Shown here: positions 8,676-16,960 of the stretch, in pieces
Layout: each line of letters begins with the position of its first letter
Numbering within the stretch: the first letter of the stretch is position 1
NCBI GenBank assembly: GCA_963735065.1
Contig: CAVTJL010000001.1
Location: 1,798,001 to 1,862,000, forward strand
DNA from: CAVTJL01 sp963735065
GTDB taxonomy: Bacteria; Pseudomonadota; Alphaproteobacteria; Geminicoccales; Geminicoccaceae
Direction of reading: 5' to 3'
Length of the DNA: 64,000 nucleotides
Notes under the pieces: generated by a model
Databases searched by the model: none
Told to the model about the DNA's origin: nothing
What the model saw: the letters and a program-made list of their open reading frames with translations, nothing else
Position numbers and translations under genes: made by a program

Positions 8676-9341
8676 GTGAATGAGATCCTTCCGCGTGGCG
8701 GGCTGACCTCGCTGCGGCCGGACGGTCACTCCGCCGGCGTGTCAGCGCCACGTCCCTCGCGGGAGGAGGCGGAAGCGGCGGTGAGGACCCTCTTGAGCTG
8801 GATCGGCGAAGATCCGACGCGCGAGGGCCTGCGCGACACACCGGCGCGCGTGGTGCGGGCATTCGAGGAATACTCGGCCGGCTACCAGCTCGAGCCGACC
8901 GACATCCTGCGTCGCACCTTCGAGGAGGTCGAAGGCTATGACGAGATGGTCGTGCTCAAGGACATCGGCTTCGAATCGCACTGCGAGCACCATCTGGCAC
9001 CGATCATCGGCCGTGCCCACGTGGCCTACCTGCCGACACGGCGCGTCGTCGGCATCAGCAAGCTCGCACGCGTCGTCGAGGCCTTCGCCAAGCGGCTGCA
9101 GATCCAAGAGCGCATGACGGCCCAGGTGGCCGACGCGATCCAGGACGTTCTCGAGCCGCGCGGCGTGGGCGTGGTAATCGAGGCGACGCACCATTGCATG
9201 ACCAGCCGCGGCATTCACAAGCCGGGCTCGCTCATGGTGACGAGCCGGCTCCTGGGCGAGTTCAAGACCAACCCCGATACCCGGCGAGAGTTTCTGTCCT
9301 TCGTCGGCAGGCCTGGTGCCGCGGCGCTCGGGCGGAGCTGA
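8676..9341 (+). CDS. folE: GTP cyclohydrolase I
   Basis: A 221-residue type I GTP cyclohydrolase, the first enzyme of tetrahydrofolate (and possibly queuosine) biosynthesis. It converts GTP to 7,8-dihydroneopterin triphosphate. Zinc ligands are visible as Cys103 and His106 (SHCEHHLAP) and Cys174 (HHCMTSRG). The start is GTG with GGGGAGG 8 nt upstream. A methyltransferase gene follows after 30 bp, with its own strong ribosome site, so the two may be co-transcribed. A queF gene, in the pathway from the same product to queuosine, lies at 50.6 kb. Confidence 0.96.
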   Translation: MNEILPRGGLTSLRPDGHSAGVSAPRPSREEAEAAVRTLLSWIGEDPTREGLRDTPARVVRAFEEYSAGYQLEPTDILRRTFEEVEGYDEMVVLKDIGFESHCEHHLAPIIGRAHVAYLPTRRVVGISKLARVVEAFAKRLQIQERMTAQVADAIQDVLEPRGVGVVIEATHHCMTSRGIHKPGSLMVTSRLLGEFKTNPDTRREFLSFVGRPGAAALGRS

Positions 9342-9371
9342 TCCAAGCGGAGTCGCACAAGGAGGCTCCCC

Positions 9372-10139
9372 ATGTCGACGTCGGCTCCTCTGCAGGAGTG
9401 GCAGGCCGAGCGCTATGCCCAAAAGGCCCGCTTCGTCTCGGACCTGGGAACGCCCGTCGTGGAGCTGCTGGCGCCGAAGCCCGGCGAGCGGGTGCTCGAT
9501 CTCGGCTGCGGCGACGGCGCGCTGACGCTGGAGCTCGAGCGGCTGGGGGCCGTCGTCGTCGGGGTGGATGCCTCGGTCGACATGATCCGGCGGGCGCGGG
9601 AGCAGGGCCTCGACGCGCACGTCGTGGATGGCGCCGCGCTGGACTTCGATAGCGCGTTCGACGCCGTCTTCTCGAACGCGGCCCTGCACTGGATGAAGAG
9701 CGATCCCGATGCCGTGATCCGGGGTGTCGCGCGCTCCTTGAAGCCGGGCGGTCGCTTCGTGGGAGAGATGGGCGGGCATGGCAACGTGGCGGCCATCACC
9801 GTGGCGCTGACCGCGGTGCTGGAACGCTTCGGTCTAGATGGCACTGCCGCCAATCCCTGGTACTTCCCGACCCCCGATGGCTATCGGGCGCGCCTCGAGG
9901 CGGCCGGTTTCGTCGTGCCTCGGATCGAGCTCATTCCGAGGCCCACGCCGCTCGCCGCCGGCATCGAGGGCTGGCTCGAGACCTTCGCCGGGCCGTTCCT
10001 GCGGCGGCTGCCCGAGCCCGAGCGCGCGCCGGCCCTGGAAGCGACGATCAAGCTCCTGGCGCCGGTGCTGTGTGACGAGCGCGGTCGCTGGACGGCCGAC
10101 TATGTGCGGCTGCGCTTCGAGGCCCGTCTAGCGGCCTGA
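9372..10139 (+). CDS. Class I SAM-dependent methyltransferase
   Basis: A 255-residue Rossmann-fold methyltransferase. Motif I is VLDLGCGDGALT (residues ~39-50), followed by the acidic GVDAS strand-2 end and an SNAALHWM block (about residues 97-104). The ALHW signature and overall length resemble trans-aconitate 2-methyltransferase and related small-molecule methyltransferases, but the substrate cannot be fixed. AAGGAGG lies 7 nt before the ATG. It sits between folE and mtnA, with 30 bp to folE. A link to methionine or SAM metabolism is only suggested by position. Confidence 0.82.
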   Translation: MSTSAPLQEWQAERYAQKARFVSDLGTPVVELLAPKPGERVLDLGCGDGALTLELERLGAVVVGVDASVDMIRRAREQGLDAHVVDGAALDFDSAFDAVFSNAALHWMKSDPDAVIRGVARSLKPGGRFVGEMGGHGNVAAITVALTAVLERFGLDGTAANPWYFPTPDGYRARLEAAGFVVPRIELIPRPTPLAAGIEGWLETFAGPFLRRLPEPERAPALEATIKLLAPVLCDERGRWTADYVRLRFEARLAA

Positions 10140-10254
10140 CGGGTCTCGAAGGGCGCCCGCCGGCACTGGCCTCTGGCTCTTCCGGGTGCTAGGTCGCGGC
10201 CAGGTCGGGCGACCCCTTCGGGACCGGCTCCACCAAGCGATCGGAACGCGGACC

Positions 10255-11348
<1,094 letters not shown>

Positions 11349-11352
<4 letters not shown>

Positions 11353-12101
11353 CGATCGGGCTGCTCTGCGCCATTCCCCAGGAGCTGGCGCATCTCGAGG
11401 CGGCGCTCGAGGGCATGGGCAGCGAGACCATCGCCGGCCTGCGCTTCGATCGCGGCCGGCTCGACGGCCATGAGGTCGTCCTGGCAGGCGCCGGCATCGG
11501 CAAGGTCAACGCAGCGCTCGTCGCGACCCTGCTGGCCGAGCGCTTCGGCGCCCGGCTGATCGCCTTCTCGGGCGTCGCCGGCGGCCTCGATCCCGACCTG
11601 CACATCGGCGACGTCGTCATCGCCGACCGCACGATCCAGCACGATGCGGGCGTCATCGAGAACGGGCGGGTCCAGACCTACCAGGCGGGCCACGTGCCCT
11701 TCTTCAACCCGACGCGCGAGCTGGGCTGGCCGGTCGAGCCGGGCCTGCTGGCGCGCGTCCAGGCAGCACTGGCCGACCTGACGCTGCCGCCGCTCTCCCG
11801 CCAGGCCGGTGGTGAGGAGCGGTCGCCGCGCATCGTCTACGGGCCGATCCTCACCGGCGACCAGTACCTGAACTGCGAGGAGACGCGCATCCGGCTCTTC
11901 GCCGAGCTGCGCGGCAAGGCGATCGAGATGGAGGGCGGGGCGCTGGCCCAGGTGGCGGCAGCCTTCGGCGTGCCCTGGCTCGACATCCGTGCGCTCTCCG
12001 ATCTCGCCGGGCAGACCTCGAGCTTCGACTTCAAGGCCTTCGTCGAGGAGGTGGCGGCCAGCTCGGCCATGATCCTGCGCCGGCTTCTCCCCGTGCTCTG
12101 A
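11349..12101 (+). CDS. mtnN: 5'-methylthioadenosine/S-adenosylhomocysteine nucleosidase
   Basis: A 250-residue purine nucleosidase of the PNP/UDP family that hydrolyses methylthioadenosine and S-adenosylhomocysteine, releasing adenine. Visible are the N-terminal AIPQELAHLE segment with the catalytic-site glutamate, the Gly-rich GAGIGKVNAAL, the EMEGGAL ribose-binding block, and the SDLAG aspartate that protonates the base. It is coupled to mtnA by a 4-nt overlap. Together with mtnK this makes the two-step MtnN/MtnK route rather than the MtnP phosphorylase route. Confidence 0.92.
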
Positions 12102-12115
12102 GCCTCTTCCGCCGG

Positions 12116-12385
12116 TCAGTTCTTGTACTGATAGATGTACGGCCGGATGGTGTAGAGCTGGCGGATGTCGCTCTGCAGGACCTGCATCTGGCGCTGCAGG
12201 GCGTCGATCCGCTGGTTCTGCCCCTCGATCAGCAGGCACAGCCTGTAGCTGTCGCTCTCGGGCGGGAAGCCCGCCGCCGAGCAGCGCTCGTGCTGCTGAA
12301 GGGCCTGCTGCTGCTGGATCTCCTGCTCCGACATGCAGCCGGTGCAGGCGAGCGCCAGCGACAGGACGACGATCAGGCGGGCCAT
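12116..12385 (-). CDS. Small coiled lipoprotein
   Basis: An 89-residue protein I do not recognise. The N-terminus (MARLIVVLSLALACTGC) is a signal peptide with two cysteines. Cys17, preceded by CTG, is the likelier lipidated residue, although the -3 position is unusual for a lipobox. Residues ~20-75 are Gln-rich and helical with a heptad look (QNQRIDALQRQMQVLQSDIR), suggesting a short coiled coil. Its first 13 bases overlap the end of the upstream nitroreductase, which indicates translational coupling. It converges on mtnN. Confidence 0.62.
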   Translation of the reverse strand: MARLIVVLSLALACTGCMSEQEIQQQQALQQHERCSAAGFPPESDSYRLCLLIEGQNQRIDALQRQMQVLQSDIRQLYTIRPYIYQYKN

Positions 12386-12942
12386 GGCCTCGTCACCTCG
12401 GCGAGCGTGGGTCGTGGCGAGGGCTCCTGCCCGGCGCCGTAGCTCCCGATATAGACGAACCCGATGATCTGGTCCTCGGGACCCAGCCCGAGCCCCTCCT
12501 TGATCGCCGCATCGTAAGCGTTGAGGCCGGTCGACCATTTGGCGGCGAAGCCCTGGGCGTGCGCCGCGATCAGCATGTTCTGGACGGCAGCGCCGGCCGA
12601 CATGAGCTGCTCGATAGGCGGTATCTTGCCGGGCCGCTCGACCGGATGGGCCGTGACCACCACGATCACGGGCGCTCTCAGCGGTCCCGTCCGCTGCTTT
12701 GCCACCTCGGCCTCGGGCGCGTCCGGGCGTGACCGGAGCAGCGCCTCGGCGAACAGCTCCCCCAGGCGCGCGCGTGCATCGCCCTGCACCACGAGAAAGC
12801 GCCAGGGCCGGAGCTTGCCGTGGTCGGGAGCCGCGGCGCCGGCCTCGAGGATGACCCGCAGCTCGCCCGCATCGGGGCCGGGCGGCGCCATCTTCACCTG
12901 GGGCACCGTCCGCCGCGTCAAGATCGCCTCGATCGCATCCAT
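12373..12942 (-). CDS. Nitroreductase family protein (YdjA-like)
   Basis: A ~189-residue FMN-dependent oxidoreductase of the nitroreductase fold. It carries the N-terminal RRT (phosphate-binding arginines), the APDHGKLRPWRFLVVQG block typical of the short YdjA/RutE-like branch, and the GLNAYDAAIKEGLGL C-terminal block. The natural substrate is unknown for this branch. ATG 12942 is chosen because AGGAG is 10 nt upstream; an in-frame GTG at 12951 is too close to that site. It is followed by an overlapping lipoprotein gene and is divergent from the MaoC gene across an AT-richer 223-bp spacer. Confidence 0.85.
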   Translation of the reverse strand: MDAIEAILTRRTVPQVKMAPPGPDAGELRVILEAGAAAPDHGKLRPWRFLVVQGDARARLGELFAEALLRSRPDAPEAEVAKQRTGPLRAPVIVVVTAHPVERPGKIPPIEQLMSAGAAVQNMLIAAHAQGFAAKWSTGLNAYDAAIKEGLGLGPEDQIIGFVYIGSYGAGQEPSPRPTLAEVTRPWPA

Positions 12943-13165
12943 GCTGCTCACGCTCCTTTCCTTGGCGCCCCGCCAGCCTCGGTGACCGGTCGATGTCGGT
13001 CAACACGGAACGGCATGCCGCAGGGCGAAGTTATCATTGTGCACAAGCACCCGGGGGTTGTTTCAAGAATGTTAACCTCCTTTCGGACTTGATGACGCAC
13101 TGCGACAGTTCCATTGTGCGTTGCAGGAACGAAAAAATGTGCGGGTCGACCAGAGGGCGTAGAGG

Positions 13166-13609
13166 ATGGAGCACGGCTACTTCATTGAGGATATCGAGGC
13201 CGGCATGACGGCCATGTTCGGCAAGACGATCACAGAAGCCGACATCCTCATGTTCGCGGGCGTGTCTGGGGACACGAATCCCGTGCATTTGAACGAGGAG
13301 TTCGCGTTCGGCACGCCCTTCAAGGGGCGCATCGCACATGGCATGCTGACGGCGAGCCTGATCTCGACCGTCCTCGGCACCAAGCTGCCCGGGCCGGGCT
13401 GCGTCTACCTCAGCCAGACGATGCGCTTCCTGGCGCCGGTGCGCGCCGGTGAGACGGTTCGCGCCATCGTCACGGTGAAGGAGGTGGACCGCGAGAAGCG
13501 CCGTGTGCACCTCGAGACGGTCTGCCGGGTGGGCGGCCAGGACGTGCTCGCCGGCGAGGCTGTCCTTCTCGTCTCCCGCCGCCCCCAGGTCGAGGCCCCC
13601 GCCGCCTGA
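13166..13609 (+). CDS. phaJ: MaoC family dehydratase, probably (R)-specific enoyl-CoA hydratase
   Basis: A 147-residue single hot-dog-fold protein. The hydratase-2 motif is intact: catalytic aspartate and histidine appear in GDTNPVHLNEEFA, followed by FKGRIAHGMLTASL. PhaJ-type enzymes hydrate trans-2-enoyl-CoA to (R)-3-hydroxyacyl-CoA, supplying polyhydroxyalkanoate synthesis or interconverting crotonyl-CoA and (R)-3-hydroxybutyryl-CoA. Crotonyl-CoA is the substrate of ccr at 34-36 kb, so the enzyme may feed that pathway, though it is not linked to it here. GAGGG lies 8 nt upstream. The symbol is tentative. Confidence 0.8.
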   Translation: MEHGYFIEDIEAGMTAMFGKTITEADILMFAGVSGDTNPVHLNEEFAFGTPFKGRIAHGMLTASLISTVLGTKLPGPGCVYLSQTMRFLAPVRAGETVRAIVTVKEVDREKRRVHLETVCRVGGQDVLAGEAVLLVSRRPQVEAPAA

Positions 13610-13702
13610 GCGGGCCTCTCGGATCGAGCGCTCCACCCGGGATCGGCGCTTGCGGATGGCGGCGAGGAGGCTGGAAGGCCCGCGTCCGACGCTGCGGCGG
13701 CG

Positions 13703-14353
13703 TCACGGCATGGTCATGGGCTCGCCCTTGGCCATGGCGAGGTGATGCAGCTGGTGATGCGATCCGCTCACCATGATGCCGATGAAGCCCAGGCCCCGGA
13801 TGTGGGTTACCTGCTCGGGGTCGCTCGACGTGACCGTGAGCAGCACGCCGTCCGGCAGCGGATCGGTTCTGGCGCTCCAGCCATTGAGCTGCGTCCGGTC
13901 GATCTCGCGGGCGTGAGCGGGCACCATGCGCCGGATCGCCTCGACCGTTCGTCCGCTTCCGGTGACGGCGATCTCGACCCCGCCGTCGATCGGCTTGGCC
14001 ACGGCGTCGGCCTTCAGCGTCACGTCGTTCATGTCGATGAGATGCTGGCGCAGCGCCTCCAGGTTCACCTTCGACCAGTCGGTCGAGGGATCGGCCTCGA
14101 GCATCCGGACGATCTCCTGCACGGTGCCGAAGGCGTCCTGGCCCGGCAGCGTGGGCACGCCTGAGCTCGCCGCGCCGACGGCGTGATGTCCCGTCATCGG
14201 CATGGCAGCTGGCTGCTGCGGATGCGCGGCTGAGTGAGCGCCGGACTGGGCGCTGGCGCTCTCGGGCGCATGAGCGCTGCCGGCGAGGGCGGCGGGCGCG
14301 GCCATCGTGGCGAGGACGGTGGCGGACAGGAGAATGCGGCGTGCGGGGGACAT
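13703..14353 (-). CDS. Periplasmic His/Met-rich protein of unknown function
   Basis: A 216-residue protein with a signal peptide (residues ~1-27). A disordered His/Met/Pro-rich stretch (about residues 30-60) follows, and then a folded domain of ~140 residues with a QDAFGTVQEIVRMLEADP start and a GSHHQLHHLAM end. Histidines and methionines cluster at both ends, which suggests metal binding, possibly copper. GGAG is 7 nt upstream. It is the last gene of a minus-strand group with a Crp/Fnr regulator and a cupredoxin. An FNR-like palindrome lies 62-79 bp before its start. No enzymatic motif is visible. Confidence 0.65.
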   Translation of the reverse strand: MSPARRILLSATVLATMAAPAALAGSAHAPESASAQSGAHSAAHPQQPAAMPMTGHHAVGAASSGVPTLPGQDAFGTVQEIVRMLEADPSTDWSKVNLEALRQHLIDMNDVTLKADAVAKPIDGGVEIAVTGSGRTVEAIRRMVPAHAREIDRTQLNGWSARTDPLPDGVLLTVTSSDPEQVTHIRGLGFIGIMVSGSHHQLHHLAMAKGEPMTMP

Positions 14354-14414
14354 GGCAAGGCTCCGACGGCATGCGGGCGGTAGCCGACCTTCTAGCGCCG
14401 CCCTTCTTCGCTCC

Positions 14415-14432
14415 GCATGATCCAGATCATGC
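14415..14432. promoter_or_regulatory. FNR-like palindrome GCATGATC-CA-GATCATGC
   Basis: A perfect 8-2-8 inverted repeat whose core TGATCCAGATCA is that of FNR/DNR-type boxes (consensus TTGAT-N4-ATCAA), with outer A/T instead of T/A. It lies 62-79 bp upstream of the His/Met-rich protein start and overlaps the 3' end of the Crp/Fnr regulator gene. It is a plausible binding site for that regulator. Confidence 0.5.
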
Positions 14433-14999
14433 GCTGCCGATGCCCTTGAGCACGATCAGCGCCTCGCTCCGGCTGATGAGGCCTTCGGCCTCCAGCGCCG
14501 CCAACGTCCGATAGAACGCCTCGCGCGTCAGCCCGAGGTTGGCGGCGATGTCCTGAAGCGGGCCTTCGATCGGGACGTTGCGCCCATCCGTCCCGGCTGC
14601 GGCCGAAGAGAGATAGTGCAGCACCCGCTCTCGCGCCGAGCGGATGTCGCGCAGCTCCAGCCGGCTGCGGAGCGCCTGAAGGCGCCGGGCGAGCTCGGCC
14701 GTGAAGGTCTCGAGGAGCGCCGGATCTGCCCGCAGCGCGGCGAGCAGGGGGGCCTTCGGATAGATCCGCACGCGGGACCGTACGGCCGCCACGGCGTCGC
14801 AGTGGTAGGTGTCGGAGAACAGCGCGGCCTCGGCGAAGAGATCGCCCGCTCGGGCGGTGTGCAGCACGACGAGGCGGCCATCGGGGGCACATCGCTGCAG
14901 GCGCAGGCGGCCACTCTCGACCCTGTAGATGGCCGACGCAGGGTCGTCCCGACGGAAGAGCGCCTCGCCTGCCGCGAGACTGCGGAGGCCGCCGGACAT
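14427..14999 (-). CDS. Crp/Fnr family transcriptional regulator
   Basis: A cyclic-nucleotide-binding-fold sensor domain (LAAGEALFRRDDPA, then LFAEAALFSD) followed by a winged helix with a Crp-type recognition helix (DIAANLGLTREAFYRTLAAL). No N-terminal FNR cysteines are seen, so it is not an iron-sulfur FNR; a Dnr-like or redox/metal-responsive regulator is possible. The ATG at 14999 cuts into the sensor domain and has no ribosome site. The same frame continues upstream with family-like residues (DPLPSALEAVAA) to an ATC at 15041, which has AAGGAG 8 nt before it. The true start may therefore be that ATC, giving 204 residues. Confidence 0.82.
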   Translation of the reverse strand: MSGGLRSLAAGEALFRRDDPASAIYRVESGRLRLQRCAPDGRLVVLHTARAGDLFAEAALFSDTYHCDAVAAVRSRVRIYPKAPLLAALRADPALLETFTAELARRLQALRSRLELRDIRSARERVLHYLSSAAAGTDGRNVPIEGPLQDIAANLGLTREAFYRTLAALEAEGLISRSEALIVLKGIGSA

Positions 15000-15161
15000 C
15001 GCGGCGACGGCTTCGAGCGCGGAGGGCAGAGGATCGCGGATCGCCTGTGCTCCTTGACGTCTCTTCCCGATCGAGGCGCAGGGTGACGTTGGCCCGTCGC
15101 CGACCTCCTACTCGGGCACGGCCACACCGAGCGCCCTGCGCGATCCGACGCCGTCGGAGCC

Positions 15162-15758
15162 TCAGGGCGTCACGGTCAAGGCGGTCACCATGCCCGACGC
15201 ATAGTGGCCGGGGACGTTGCAGAGGAGGAGGTAGGCGCCGGGCTGCAGGTCGACGTCCAGCATCTTGGACTGGTTCGGCTGCAGCTCCGAGCTGTCGGCC
15301 AGCACGCGCACCTGATCCTCGACGACTTGGCCGGTGCCATAGTCGTAGGGGAGCGACGCATCGGGGCTGTCGACCGGCACCACCAGGACCTCGTGCAGGA
15401 CGCTCCTCGACCAGTTCGTGACGTCGAGCTCCACCTTGCCCGCCTTGACCGTGGCGTGGTCGATGCGGATCGACATCATGCCCATCATGGGGCCGCGCAT
15501 CGTGCCCGGACCCATCGGCCAGCCGCGCTGACCCATCATGTTCGGTCCCATCATCCAGCCGCCTGGACCCTGCCCATGGGGCCAGTTCCCCTGGGGCATT
15601 GTTCCGGGGCCGGCCATGGCGCCCCAACCTGCGCCGGCGACGGAGGACATGTCGAGGAGCGCCACCTTGACGACGGACTCGGGCGTGGCCGCTAGGACCG
15701 CGCCCGGCGCAAGGGTCGCCACCGCCAGGAAAGCAATGATGCCGGCGCGCCTCAGCAT
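15162..15758 (-). CDS. Periplasmic cupredoxin-domain protein with Met-rich insert
   Basis: A 198-residue secreted protein. The signal peptide covers residues ~1-24. The cupredoxin fold is split by a Met/Gly/Pro-rich insert (about residues 45-95, with repeated MMG and GPG motifs). Type 1 copper ligands are visible: His122 in SVLHEVLVV, and Cys180, His185 and Met190 in CNVPGHYASGM. It is likely an electron carrier or copper-binding protein in the periplasm. GGGAG precedes the ATG by 7-8 nt. An FNR-like box lies 62 bp upstream, and a Crp/Fnr regulator is the next gene on the same strand. Confidence 0.82.
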   Translation of the reverse strand: MLRRAGIIAFLAVATLAPGAVLAATPESVVKVALLDMSSVAGAGWGAMAGPGTMPQGNWPHGQGPGGWMMGPNMMGQRGWPMGPGTMRGPMMGMMSIRIDHATVKAGKVELDVTNWSRSVLHEVLVVPVDSPDASLPYDYGTGQVVEDQVRVLADSSELQPNQSKMLDVDLQPGAYLLLCNVPGHYASGMVTALTVTP

Positions 15759-15819
15759 GGCGGATCTCCCAAGACAATGAGCTGGTGCTGCTATCAAGGG
15801 CCAGCGGCCGTGCCGCGCC

Positions 15820-15833
15820 TTGAGCTGCCTCAA
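15820..15833. promoter_or_regulatory. FNR-like box TTGAGCTGCCTCAA
   Basis: A perfect inverted repeat TTGAG-N4-CTCAA, one base per arm away from the FNR/DNR consensus TTGAT-N4-ATCAA. It lies 62-75 bp upstream of the cupredoxin start codon, in the spacer shared with divergent ribF. With the palindrome at 14415 it marks this group as a possible regulon of the adjacent Crp/Fnr protein. Confidence 0.45.
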
Positions 15834-15959
15834 GCTGCAGGGCGGATGCGCCCGGCGCGGGCGGGACATCCTGCCGTTCCGGCGAAGCACGCTCCGGGGG
15901 CAGAAGCCTGCCGGGTTTTGCGCTTTACAGCCCTGAAGGCGCATGGGAGATAGCCGGCC

Positions 15960-16910
15960 ATGCGCGTCTTCCGGCGTTTCCGCGAGCTGCCGCCCGCACT
16001 TCGCGGGGCGTCGGTGGCCATCGGCAATTTCGACGGCCTGCATCGCGGTCATGCGGCGGTGCTCGAGGCTGCGGCCAGTGCCGCGCGTCGGCTGGGCGGC
16101 CCGCTCGGCGTGGTCACCTTCGAGCCGCATCCGCGCGAGCTCCTTCAGCCCGAGACGGCACCACGCCGTTTGACGATGTTTCGCACCAAGGCCGACCTGC
16201 TGCGCAGGCAGGGTGTCGACCTCTGCGTGGCACTGCCCTTCGGGCCGGCCCTGATGCGGCTCTCGCCCGAGGCCTTCGCCCGCGACATCCTGGCCGAGCT
16301 CTTGGGCGTGCGCAGCGTCGCCGCCGGCAGCAACTTCCGCTTCGGCCACAAGCGCAGCGGCGATCCGGCGGTGCTCGAGCAGCTCGGCCGCACGCTGGGG
16401 TTCGAGGTCCAGGCGGTGTCGCCCCTGACGGTGGATGGCGTCGTCTGCTCGTCGACCGGGATCCGCGAGAGGCTGGCCGCCGGCGACGTCACCGGAGCGG
16501 CTCTGCTCCTCGGCCATCCCTTCGAGATCGATGGCATCGTCCGCCCGGGTGACGCGCGTGGCCGGACGATCGGGTTTCCCACCGCCAACGTCCATCCGCT
16601 GGGCGCGCGACCGCTGCTCCCCGGCATCGGCGTCTACGCCGTGCGGGCCGGCCTGCGCGACGGGACGGCGATCGAGTGGCACCCGGCCGTCGCCAATCTC
16701 GGGCGCCGCCCGACCTTCGACGGCCGGGGCGTGCTGCTCGAGGTGCATCTTCTCGACGGCGCGCACGATCTCTATGGCCGCCGGATGCGCGTGTCGTTCC
16801 TCGAGCGGCTGCGCGGCGAGGAACGCTTCCCGGGCATCGCCGAGCTGCGTGAGCAGATCGGGCGCGATTGCGCGGCGGCGCGGGCTATTCACGCCGCCCC
16901 CCTCGCGTGA
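15960..16910 (+). CDS. ribF: Bifunctional riboflavin kinase/FAD synthetase
   Basis: A 316-residue enzyme that phosphorylates riboflavin to FMN and adenylylates FMN to FAD. The N-terminal nucleotidyltransferase domain shows AIGNFDGLHRGHAAV (about residues 20-34) and the STGIRE switch near residue 165. The C-terminal flavokinase domain shows GRTIGFPTANV and the LEVHLLD block with the catalytic glutamate. GGAGA lies 9 nt before the ATG. ileS follows after 50 bp and then lspA, the usual ribF-ileS-lspA order of many proteobacteria. Confidence 0.96.
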   Translation: MRVFRRFRELPPALRGASVAIGNFDGLHRGHAAVLEAAASAARRLGGPLGVVTFEPHPRELLQPETAPRRLTMFRTKADLLRRQGVDLCVALPFGPALMRLSPEAFARDILAELLGVRSVAAGSNFRFGHKRSGDPAVLEQLGRTLGFEVQAVSPLTVDGVVCSSTGIRERLAAGDVTGAALLLGHPFEIDGIVRPGDARGRTIGFPTANVHPLGARPLLPGIGVYAVRAGLRDGTAIEWHPAVANLGRRPTFDGRGVLLEVHLLDGAHDLYGRRMRVSFLERLRGEERFPGIAELREQIGRDCAAARAIHAAPLA

Positions 16911-16960
16911 GCCCTCGATAGAGCCTATCTCTGCCAACCGTCCTTGCGCCGATTAGACAG

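Noticed and set aside
13080..13150. TGCA-rich spacer before the MaoC gene as a PhaR-type operator
   Set aside because: The half-sites (CACTGC, GTTGCAG) do not form a clear dyad, so the match is too weak to report as a site.
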